Positions 54,992 through 64,000 of a stretch of DNA of 64,000 bases are shown piece by piece. Origin of the DNA: Przewalskia tangutica (taxonomy: Eukaryota; Streptophyta; Magnoliopsida; Solanales; Solanaceae); the NCBI GenBank assembly GCA_029844215.1, contig CM056736.1, positions 58,837,562-58,901,561 of the forward strand, given 5' to 3'. A program made the translations under genes and the position numbers. The notes under the pieces were generated by a model. The model had not been told where the DNA came from, did no database searches, and saw only the letters and a list, made by a program, of their open reading frames with translations. Numbering within the stretch: position 1 is the stretch's first letter; each line of letters starts with the position of its first letter.

Positions 54992-57900
54992 TGTCACGAC
55001 CCGAACCCGGGCCCGTGACTGGTGCCTTACCCCGGGCACCCTAGTGATACAACATCAGAGAAAATCAGCGGAAATAAAAACATGAACATGAATTAAGAGA
55101 CATGATAAATAAACAGGCCAACCAAAACAGTTGCCTTCAGTATATATACATAAATACCCGAACAGTTATCCTTTTTACAGACTCTGCCCACAACAGTACT
55201 ACAGACCTCTAAGAAGTGACAACAACTATGACGGGACAGGGCCCCGCCATACCCCTGAATGTACAAGAACCTACAGACTCAGGGTAACATACCAAAGATA
55301 AGCCTCCGAAGGAACGGAGCTTCCCAACACGCTGAAATGTGATCCTATAAGCGGGGATCGACAGTCGATGTACCTCTACCTGCGGCATGAACGCAGCCCC
55401 CCGAAGGAGGTCGATCTGACAGTACCAAGTATGTGAAACTGTAAAATACGTAAATGAAATCATAATAGTCTATATAAAGCAGGAGACATGTATGATAACC
55501 AAACTACAGTTCACAACATAAAAGCAGTCATGTCAAGTCAGGGACTCACGCCCTCAAAGTCATCCCTTATGCCCGTGGAACTCCTTCCTCACTGCCGGCA
55601 GTCTAGGTACAAATCATGTGATACGTATAACAGGTCTCGGCCCATCTTATGGACCCAGTATAGAAAGCGTGAGGATACATTCGGCTCATCCCATGAACCT
55701 GGTCGAGTGAAATACATTCGGATGAACCGTAGTCGAGTGAAATACATTCCGGATGAGCCGGTAGTCGGGTGAAATACATTCCGGATGAACCGGTAGTCGA
55801 GTGAAATACATTCGGTTCATCCTATGAACCGTAGTCGAGTGAAATACATTCTGGTTCATCCTGAACCGTAGTCGAGTGAAATACATTCCTTGTACAGCAA
55901 GTCTATCATACGCAAACATAGGCAAGTTACACACAACTTAAAGTACTTTCATTTTATGACAAAGCCCGGGTTTTAACCCTAAAGTACTACATACGATAAA
56001 TCCTTTTAAAAGATCCATTCCTTTTTCAATAAGTCACCCAATACGTAGTATAAGAATAGAGTGACCACATTTTTAAGTAAACCAACCCACATTCTTTTAA
56101 AGTCAAGTAACAACATTCCTTTTCCTAAAGTTCGGTTGCCTAGTTTGATTACTCAAGTCCCATTTTTGAAAGATTTCATAGTTTATAGTCTTAATCCTTT
56201 AAAACATAATTCTCTTTTAAACGATTTGAGAAACATATGCCTTATATGTGAGTAGGTTATTCTTGTTTATAATCCATCTTATTAAGCAGCCATGATCTAG
56301 GAAATGTAATATCATTTTGTCTCATCTTAGCTTCTATGCAGATGGAGGTTTCTACTGGTTTTAATAATACCTCATTATTCAATACATTTTCCTCTATTAA
56401 CGCTGCAGTGGTTTGTCGATACACATTCTGATTTCCAAATCAGTAAAACAATATTCCTTTTTTTTTTAAAAACCAAGTACTCATTACTTACGAATGAGGT
56501 TTCACACAAAACTCATATTAATTCATTCAAGTCAAGTCTCTTATCTTTTAAGACCAAGTCTCTTAACTTTTGAAATTAATACACCATTCATTTTACCACT
56601 TCTTAAGACGTTATACCTAACTTCCCATAAAGCTAGTATAACACTTATGTTTTCAAAACCAAGTATTACTCTTCTTTCAAAAAAGGATTCTTAATCTTCA
56701 AATACTTCAAGTTCTTTATGGTCACACATTAAGTCGGTTATAAGTCAAATCAGTTGTCTTTTAAAACCACAAAACATTTTCTTACTTACATAAAGTCGTT
56801 ATAACCAACTTCCCATAAAGTCGTTATAACACTTCCCGCTTTAAAACAACCAAATACGATTAACACGTACGCGTCACCGCACTACATAGCTCACATATCA
56901 TGCTAGAAAAGATAGGAAGAGGTTCACATACCTCGCGACGATTATCGACTAATAGCAAAACGCTCCAAGTAACTCGAACCGTCGGCCACTCCTTAAGCCA
57001 AGTAGATCACGCCATACGTAGTACTTCAACCTATAGAGGCCACAAGGCGCCTATTAACATCCTTGATCTCAATGTACAATATTCTACAGAAAATTCAAAG
57101 ACCTCCCCGCAACAGCGTTAATCTCCTCTCTATCGAGGCGCTACCAAGCCAACCGAGGGGGTTAACACGTCTAACCGGACGTTTACAATTCTAATACACA
57201 GGAATGCTACACAAGTCTCATGAATACGATCCATGTAATTACAGTTCAGTTCTCTTATTTAAATTCAGGCTTAAGTCGCAAGACATTGCCGCACAACTAT
57301 GTTCAATTCTATATATAGTATACTTCAACTATATATTCCAACAACATGTAATTTCCAATTACAATAGAAGGTCAAGAGTGTTTACCTCGATAAGCCCAAA
57401 ATTATCCGAGTTTAAATGTCGATCCTGAGCAAGGTTTAGCTCCTACTCCGTGCGCTCCGACCCGCTCCAACCAACCCTTAGAAGTTCTAACCAACTTCTA
57501 CTTATAACTTCAACTACGGGTGAAGATTTACTTAGGTTTTCGTTTTTGTGACTGAGGGAAGTATAATAGTATTTTCTGGGCTTTTGTATAAGTGTAACCT
57601 TGGGAATACTACAAGGTATTTGGGCCAAGGTATTTGGGCATTATAACAATACTAGGAGAGTATTTCTATACCACAAAAGGGGGGTATTATACGAAAACAA
57701 CTAGGCTAGGGGGGGTACCCCACGGCTAACCACTACAAAGGGGGAGGGGGAAGCTCTCGGCCAAAGGGCCTTCTCAAAGGGGGAGGGGGGTGTGGTGGAC
57801 GAAAGAACAAGAGGGAGGGAGTATTTTGAGACTTAGATAGATTGCTCAAGTGAGGATGAAGAAAGTCTTCAACTTAGAGGGGTATTTATAGGTCAAGTGA

Positions 57901-58298
57901 AGGCCAACCAATGGCCAAGATGAAGACAAATGTATAGCAAGTGTAAGGCCAAGATTTAGCCATGTGCAACCTTATCCATCTACACAAAAATATCCTACCT
58001 AACCCTTGACCAAGGGAAAGGCAAGAAAATCGTCCAAACTAGCCCATTTTTGCCGTCCAATGAGGGTGACAAGTGTCACCCTCCCGTTGGTCCAAAATAT
58101 TTCATCTCTCGGAAAAATCCGCAAAAATAATAAATGACATAGCCGGAATTTTCCCTACGTAAGCTGTGGAAATGTTTCGTCGGAAAACGACTCTAATCGG
58201 GTGTTGTGTACAAAGTGAATTTCGGCCCTTACACTTTAAGCTTCAATTTTTCTACGTACGTCCTTACGTACATACTCTGGAAAATACGGGGTATAACA
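54992..58298 (-). repeat. 5' LTR of D (alpha family, 3307 bp)
   Basis: Partner of 49329-52621. U3 palindrome 58062-58083, TATAAATA (minus) 57890-57883. The 55150-55600 stretch keeps the full hairpin series (CTGCGG...CCGCAG type, GATCCC...GGATC, AAGCTCC...GGAGGCTT) that is damaged in its partner. Confidence 0.94.
55670..55890. repeat. Short minisatellite in the D 5' LTR
   Basis: About six units of 30-38 bp with GTCGAGTGAAATACATTC and GGATGAACCGGTA; counterpart of 49960-50200. Confidence 0.8.
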
Positions 58299-58303
58299 AT
58301 AAG

Positions 58304-60554
58304 CTTGTGGGAAGCTCACGTGGATGAGTTTGACGGGAAAAGGAGTTGAAGAAAAAGGGCTTTAGTGGGCTAATCCAAAAGGTAAAAGATTTCCTCTTCT
58401 CTTGGAAATTGATAATAATCCTTGTTATAGTTGATATTGACCACGTGAATCATGTTTTAGATTGATATGTATTATAGGTTTTGATAGCCATTTGAAATGT
58501 GAAATACAAAGGAAATCGATAGTTATAGTTGTCGCATGTTATATAAATGGAAGGTTAAGGTTGTCAAAGTTGGTTGTGGCTATATAACATGTGAAGGCGA
58601 CATTATGGGTGAAAAAGACTTGTTGTGGTTATATATGTAGTCAAAATGGCCGTTAATATTGGATTGTTGTATATGAATTGTGGGGCGGAATTTTATACGT
58701 CTTGTAAGGCGTATAATCCCCTTTTTGACTAATGATATGTTGAGCCTTAAATGTGGCATGTTGGTTATTGTATTCGGCCTTGAAAAAGGTGGCAAAGTAA
58801 GTAGAAACAAAAGAGGTGCTGTCCGATTTTCCGTAGAATTTAGAGACTTTACACTTATAATATCCTACGTTTGAAGTAAGGCGTTAATAGACGTATTGTG
58901 GATATTATAGGTTGACATACTACGGGCGGGACATTATACTTGGCAAGTGATTTGACCCGAAGAGGTATGTAGAACTTTCCTATCTTTTGAGCACGACTAG
59001 TTGTACGTATATAGTACGGTAGACGTACAAGACCTTGATATCCTTTACTAATTTTATGAATAGCCAAGTCGGGTGAGTTAGGAGATTAACTCACTTCTTT
59101 GAAAATATTAAGGATGTCTTAAGTTCTATTAAAGTCAAGGGACTTGAAGAGTTTTAAAGTATCTGATACTTGTTTCGTTTTAAACGTATAAGTCCCTTGG
59201 ATAGGAAATTTGTACTTGAATAAGGTATAAAGTGAATATAACGACTTTATGGGAAGTTGGTTATATTAGCTTTATGGAAAGATAAATGACTTGATTTAAT
59301 GAAAGGCAATTTGATTTTAAGGCATCAATTGCCTAAGGTTTTATAAGAAAATGAGTCACTTGATTTAGAAACCTAACTTTAATTCTAAAGGTATTGTGAC
59401 TTGCCTTGAAACGTAATTTCGACTTGATACTATGGTTAATAGTATCTTGGAAGTTTTATACTAAAAAGAGTCATTTGCTTTAAAGAGTAGAAGTATGTAG
59501 TACTTGGGTTAAATTCCCGGATTTTCATAAAAGATATGCTAGTGCCTTAAGTAAACTAAAATGAGAGTGTATATGAATAAGAAGTTAGGGGGATTTCTTA
59601 ACTTGCTTACTTTATGTATGATGGCCGGTTGAGATAGGGTAAGAGTATATCTGAGGGGTAAGTCCCCAAGATAGTTATACCACCTTCTCCAGGGTAAGAG
59701 TATATCTGATGGGTAAATCCCCAAGATAGTTATACCACCTGCTTCAGGGTAAGAGTATAATTGAGGGGTAAATCCCCAAGATAGTTATACCACCTGTTTC
59801 CGTGGATTTTCTACCCACGATGCGAGGAATACCTCATGCGAGTCCTTATGGGCTTATGCGGGTGAAATAGTCCCATGCGGGCGGATACAGCCTATGCGAG
59901 GAATACCTCATGCGGGTCCACACGACCTATGCGGGTGAAATAGTCCCAGGAGTAGGATTGCTTAATGATATTGTGGGTGGATGGTCCTGCTTTGATCGTG
60001 AGCTTCCTATTTTATGTTGTACGTATACTATCAGTTACTCTCATTGTTAGTAAGGCAATCGTGTCGTAATTTTATTATCATACATGTCTCGGCTTTGTTT
60101 TAAACTTATGATGTAATTCTGATATTTTCGCTTTACATACTTAGTACATATTGTGTCTTGACCCCCTTCTCGGGGCTGCGTTAACGCCGCAGTAGGGTAG
60201 CAGTGGTGGATCCTCATTCTTAGGATCACTTATCGACGCCGAAGCTCCATTTCTCGGAGGCTTGTCTTTTACGCTTTTCCACGATGTTGTAGATTTATGT
60301 ACATTCAGGGTATGGCGAGCCTGTCCGCCACTTGTTATTATTCTAGAGGTATGTAGTCACATGTTGTGGTTTGAAATTTGAAACAGAGTTGTCTGATTTT
60401 CTTGGATTATGCATATTTTATGGGCGGCCTTATCGCTAGCTTTGTGTTTTTATTGTCTAAATGTTGTATGTTGTGTATGTTCATTGCTATTCTCGATGTA
60501 TACCGAACAGGGTGCCTGGGTAGGGCACGATCCACGCCCGGTCGGGTCGTGACA
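58304..60554 (+). repeat. 3' LTR of C, second part
   Basis: It resumes CTTGTGGGAAGCTCACGTGG and runs parallel to 38413-40646, with few differences until about 59740. Past that point this copy keeps full-length repeat units and hairpins that are shortened in the 5' LTR. It ends GGGTCGTGACA at 60554. Confidence 0.93.
59635..59800. repeat. 57-bp minisatellite in the C 3' LTR
   Basis: Three units: GGTAAGAGTATATCTGAGGG, then AAGTCCCCAAGATAGTTATA and CCACCTTCTCCA. Confidence 0.85.
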
Positions 60555-62868
60555 TGCTACCTGATTTCCCGTAGAATAAGAGACACTTTACTTAGAAATA
60601 TTCTACGAAGAGATCTAGAAGTTGATAGATATGTTATGGTTGTTATATGTGGATATTCTACGTGCGGCATACTCGGCTTGGCTAGTGGATTAAGCCGAAG
60701 AGGTATGTGATTCTTCCTATCCTCTTGAGCATGATTGTTGTGAACTATATAGTACGGTAGACGTACGTGTGTTAAAAGAATTTGGTTGTCTTTGGTTGGT
60801 TTAAAACATAAAGTGTTATAATGGCTTTATGGGAAGTCAGTTATAGTGACTTTATGAAGATAAAAGAATGGTTTGATTATTCTAAAAGATAAGAGACTTG
60901 ATTTTGAAAGTTAAGAGACTTGATCTTAAAAGATAAGAGACTTGACTTTTAAATGACTCGATTTTGGGAAAGGAGAAGTAACTTGATTTAAAAGTATAGG
61001 TTACTTGTTTTGAAAAGAGTAAGTTACTTGAGTTTAAAAGTGTAAGTAACTTGTTTTTGAATATTGAACTTGTCTTGAATAAGAAAGTATAAGTGGCTTG
61101 ATTTTAAAAGGTGTAAGTGCCTTGATCTTAAAAGAGTGAGTTACTTGGGTTTTAAAAGTATACTTGACATTGTTTTAAAAGTGTAAGCCACTTGGTTTAA
61201 AAAAATATATAAAGTACTTGATTTAAACATGAGAGTGTCTTGATACTATGGGTATTAGTATCATCTGGTTTTTACTTAAAAAGAGATCTTTTTAAGAGAA
61301 TTAAAGTATGTAGTACTTTGGGGTTAAAGCCCGGATTGTTGGCATAAAATGAAAGTCTAAAAATATGTTAAACTTACCTATGCTAATTGTGATAGCCTTT
61401 GTTGTGCAAGTGTTATATTCTTATGGTATCGCGTCTCTCGATGGAGGGTCGGTCATCCCACTATTTCCTTGGACATACTGACACGTTGGGTGGTCCACGG
61501 GTATGCTTCCATTTTTATTGTTACATGGACAAGTCTACACCGATGAAGGAATTCCGGGGGCATGCGGCCATGCGGCGGGTTAAACTCCCGGTATATTGTT
61601 ATTGTTACATGGACATGTCTGCACCGATGAAGGAATTCCGGGGGCATGCGGCCATGCAGCGGGTTAAACTCCCGATTTGTTATTGGTATTCCACGGAGTA
61701 GTTCCCCATGAAGTCTCGTGATGCAGGAGGTACCTGGTAGTTAGCTTTCGTACTTGCCCCGGTCAGCGACGTGACGCAGGAGGTACCTGGTAGTTAGCTT
61801 TCGTACTTGCCCCGGTCAGCTTCGTGACGCAGGTGGAATCTGGTTGTTGACGCAGGCGGTTCTGGTAGTTGGCTCTCGTACTTGCCCCGGTCGGCTGCGC
61901 GACGCAGGAGGTACCTGGTAGTTGGCCTTCGTACTTGCCCCGGTCAGTTTTATAGCATAGTTGGTACGGTAGGCTCTGGTAGATGGCAACAGTGCTTGCC
62001 CCGGTCATATCTCGTGGCGACAGGTTGGTTCTGGTAGCTGGCATTCGTACTTGCCCCGGTCAGTTGATTATGTAGGCTGGTTCTGGTAGCTATGCGCCGT
62101 ACTTGCCCGCCGATTTTATGATGCAGGCTGGATCTGGTGTGTAGCTTTCCTACTTGGCCCGTACGGTTTTTATGGCACAGGTGGGACCTGGTGTTCATGT
62201 GTACTTTTGGTGTTATATTATATCATAGACTGCCGGCAGTGAGGAGGGAGTTCCACGGGCATGATTGATATTGCGGGCGTGAGACCCATGGTTATATTTG
62301 AGTGATGACTTTGAGCGCGTGACTTGACATGACTGCTTATATATTGTGTATTGTAGTTTGGTTATCATACATGTCTCCTGTTTTATATATACTGTTATGA
62401 TTTCATTACAGTATTTTCAGTTTCACATACTTGGTACCTGTTGTACTGACCTCCTTCGGGGGGCTGCGTTCATGCCGCAGGTAGAGGTACACCGGTTGTT
62501 GATCCTCGCTCATAGGATCACGGTTCTGCGTATTGGGAAGCTCCATTTCTCCGGAGGCTTATCTTTGGTATAGATTCCCTGTTATTGTAGGTACTTGTAC
62601 ATTCAGGGGTATGGCGGGGCCCTGTCCCGTCATAGTTGTTATCAAACTTTTAGAGGTCTGTAGTACTGTTGTGAGTTGGGCTTGTAAAGGATGTAACTGT
62701 TCAGGTATATATATATATGCATAAAGGTGACCGTTTTGGTTAGCCCGTTTCTCGTTTTATATTGTTTCATGTCTATGAGTTTTTATTTCCGTTTATTTTC
62801 TCTGATGTATTATCACTAGGGTGCCCTGGGTAAGGCACCAGTCGCGGGCCCGAGGTCGGGTCGTGACA
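60555..62868 (+). repeat. Last LTR of B, right part (beta family)
   Basis: TGCTA (right TSD of C) then CCTGATTTCCCGTAGAATAA, continuing the LTR broken at 35107 and parallel to 29195-31488. It has the CTTTATGGGAAG block (60826), degenerate repeats (60885-61220), minisatellites (61525-62190) and hairpins (62470-62640), and ends GTCGTGACA at 62868. Confidence 0.93.
61525..62190. repeat. Minisatellites of the last B LTR
   Basis: Two units of about 83 bp, then about eight units of 50-60 bp with GGTACCTGGTAGTTAGCTTT and CGTACTTGCCCCGGTCAG. Units here are more regular than at 30340-30790. Confidence 0.85.
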
Positions 62869-63279
62869 ATAAGCTTGTCGTGTAAGAAAGTATTATGCAT
62901 ATTCATCTAATGCAACTTCTAATTTCGTGCAGCCACAACAGCTAGGAAGGTCCGAACAATTACTTTCTTAGCACCGGAGTAAATATTTCATTGTAGTCAA
63001 TTTTTTCCTCCTATTTATTTTTGAAGATGACCAAACGAGCTTTATATAGCTCGATTATGCCGTCAGAGTTGTACTTAGTTTTGTACACCCATCTACAACC
63101 GAGTGTTTTCTTATCTGGTGGCAAAGTTTCTTGTGTTCGTGTTCCATTATCCTCCAACTCTTGGATCTCTTATCGGATGGCTACTTTGCAATGTTCCTTT
63201 TTCATTGCCTCTGAAAATGTTTTTGGTTTTGTTCATGTGGTAATTGCTGCAAGAAACCTTTGGTGTTGCAGGAAAAAAT
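62869..63279 (-). pseudogene. Ty1/copia reverse transcriptase fragment
   Basis: Minus-strand translation gives FLAAITT, then KTFSEAMKKEHCKVAIR, EIQELEDNGT, LPPDKKTLGCRWVYKTKYNS and IELYKARLVIF, then IDYNEIFTPV and, after a frameshift, VRTFLAVVAARN and MNMHNTFLH. This is the N-terminal half of the Ty1/copia RT domain, including the GCRWVYKTKYNSDG and DYNEIFTPV signatures and a degraded equivalent of the DVHNAFLHG catalytic Asp motif. Several stops and one frameshift make it inactive. It is unrelated to the gypsy elements and is the right flank of element B and the left flank of LTR J; B ended up, or recombined, within this copia copy. Confidence 0.9.
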
Positions 63280-64000
63280 TATCACGACCCGACCCCGGGG
63301 CCGCGACTGGTGCCCTACCGGGGCATCCCGTCAGGTAAACATCAGAGAATAACAGCGGAACATACATAACACATAAACCTGTATAAAGTAAACATCACTG
63401 GCAAGCCGACAAGGCTGCCTTCCATAAAAATATACTTAATCAAAAGTATAACAGTACAACTTTGTTCTTACAGCCCAAACCACAAACGTGACTACAGAAC
63501 TCTAGGAATAACCACTGTGGCGGGACAGGGCCCCGCCATACCCCTGAATGTACATAATACCTATAGCATCAGGGAAAAACCGTACCAACAAAACAAGCCT
63601 CCGGAGGAATGGAGCTTCTGACACCAGACCAGTGATCCTAAGAATGAGGATCCACCACCTGCTTACCCTTACCTGCGGCATGAACGCAGCCCCTGAGGAA
63701 GGGGGTCAGTACACAATATGTACTAAGTATGCAAAACTGGAAAATACTGAAAATACCTCATAACTCTAAAATAACTGGAGACATGTAAGATAATCAGTTT
63801 ACAGAACACTGTGCCTTACTAACAATGAGAATATCAAGCATATACTATATTGCATGAAAATAGGAAGCTCATGATCAAAGCAAGGTCATCCGCCCCGCAG
63901 TATCATTAAGCACTCCTACTCCTGGGACTATTTCACCCGCATGGGTCATGTGGACCCGCATGAGGTATTCCTCGCATAGGCTGTACTCACCCGCATGAGC
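63280..64000 (-). repeat. LTR J, 3' part, runs off the window
   Basis: It starts TATCACGACCCGACCCCGGG (usual TGTCACGACC with a TG to TA change) and carries the hairpin series in reverse (GGCGGGACAGGGCCCCGCC at 63519; AAGC...GGAGCTT near 63594; GATCCTAAGAATGAGGATC at 63634-63652). The end has ACTATTTCACCCGCATG repeats as in I and K. It is inserted in the copia RT fragment. Confidence 0.85.

Larger units (their letters stand above)
49329..58298 (-). mobile_element. Element D: complete gag-only LTR element (TR-GAG type)
   Basis: Two alpha LTRs (49329-52621 and 54992-58298) surround a 2.37-kb interior; the whole is bounded by a perfect ATAAG duplication (49324-49328, 58299-58303). Removing D and one ATAAG restores TTGATAAGCTTGTGGG, exactly as in the C 5' LTR at 38400. 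On the minus strand the interior has a clean primer site, gag with two intact CCHC knuckles, about 0.9 kb noncoding and a hairpin plus purine tract, but no pol. D entered after C. LTR differences cluster in the 450 bp next to the interior-distal end and look like sequence error more than age. Confidence 0.95.
35108..60554 (+). mobile_element. Element C: autonomous-type Ty3/gypsy chromovirus with nested insertions
   Basis: C has gamma LTRs at both ends (TGTTACACCCCGTAAATT at 35108; GTCGTGACA ending at 60554) and 5-bp flanks TGCTG and TGCTA, one mismatch. Without its nested guests it is about 10.6 kb: LTRs of about 2.8 kb and a 5.0-kb interior with primer site, gag with two CCHC knuckles, protease, RT, RNase H, integrase, chromodomain, hairpin and purine tract in the usual Ty3/gypsy order. 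It is interrupted by solo LTR I, LTR E and element D. The pol frame is broken at several points. It is the only near-complete coding element in the window and the type that could have mobilised the gag-only elements. Confidence 0.9.
25540..62868 (+). mobile_element. Element B: tandem LTR-gag-LTR-gag-LTR array, split by element C
   Basis: B consists of a truncated LTR (25540-25858), gag interior B1 (25859-28018), a full LTR (28019-31488), gag interior B2 (31489-33935) and a full LTR cut in two by C (33936-35107 and 60560-62868). The interiors lack pol. B1 and B2 share the same premature stops and near-identical tails, so they are sister copies. The flanks differ in kind (LTR K left, Ty1/copia RT right) and show no TSD (ACTAC versus ATAAG). 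Tandem arrays of this shape usually arise by recombination between LTRs of two elements; an assembly collapse is the alternative. Confidence 0.85.

Noticed and set aside
62869..62880. ATAAG right of element B as a TSD partner
   Set aside because: The left flank of B is ACTAC; the ATAAG is part of the copia RT and matches the D target only by chance.

Overview
This is plant nuclear heterochromatin made almost entirely of nested, degenerate Ty3/gypsy LTR retrotransposons. The supports are 5-bp target-site duplications (TSDs), 2.7-3.5 kb LTRs bounded by TGTTAYACCCCG and GGGTCGTGACA, a TGGTATCAGAGC primer site complementary to the plant initiator tRNA-Met, purine tracts, and Gag, RT, integrase and chromodomain protein remains. 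I found no host gene, rRNA, tRNA, CRISPR array or bacterial-type feature. A eudicot (perhaps an asterid such as Solanaceae) is my impression from LTR and Gag style only; the species cannot be fixed from the sequence.

Layout. 1-3996: minus-strand element H (gag 5' part plus 5' LTR), inserted in the integrase of plus-strand element F, whose pol tail and 3' LTR occupy 4010-7527. 7528-8120: unassigned. 8121-17007: element A (gag only), whose two LTRs belong to different families. 17008-25539: an older minus-strand LTR (K) split by element G, a complete gag-only element (17142-25174, TSD CCTCG). 25540-62868: element B, a tandem LTR-gag-LTR-gag-LTR array. Its last LTR is split by autonomous element C (35108-60554, TSD TGCTG/TGCTA). 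C carries a solo LTR (I, 35176-37873, TSD GTGTC/GAGTC) in its 5' LTR, an extra LTR (E, 40647-43761) between its 5' LTR and primer site, and complete minus-strand element D (49329-58298, TSD ATAAG) in its 3' LTR. 62869-63279: Ty1/copia RT fragment. 63280-64000: start of another minus-strand LTR (J).

How the parts relate. C and F encode, or once encoded, pol with an integrase C-terminal chromodomain (chromovirus; Tekay/Del-like by inference). A, B1, B2, D and G have LTRs, primer site, gag with CCHC knuckles and purine tract but no pol. They fit the known non-autonomous TR-GAG type and would have depended on pol from relatives like C or F. H shows the same kind of gag but is cut by the window edge. 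Four LTR families are recognisable: alpha (H, F, A1, D, E), beta (B, A2), gamma (C, and related I) and delta (G). The same gag-plus-noncoding interior occurs with both alpha and beta LTRs, which indicates recombination.

The strongest signals beyond the catalogue are: a hairpin next to the purine tract in all seven internal-domain 3' ends; a second conserved block about 60-75 bp upstream of it; a series of conserved hairpins in the LTR 3' half; a 20-22 bp U3 palindrome, often centred on CACGTG; a family-specific minisatellite at the same place in most LTRs; and a patchy excess of small lesions at CAG/CTG/CCG sites, which suggests that many ORF breaks are sequence-consensus errors at methylated CHG sites rather than true decay.
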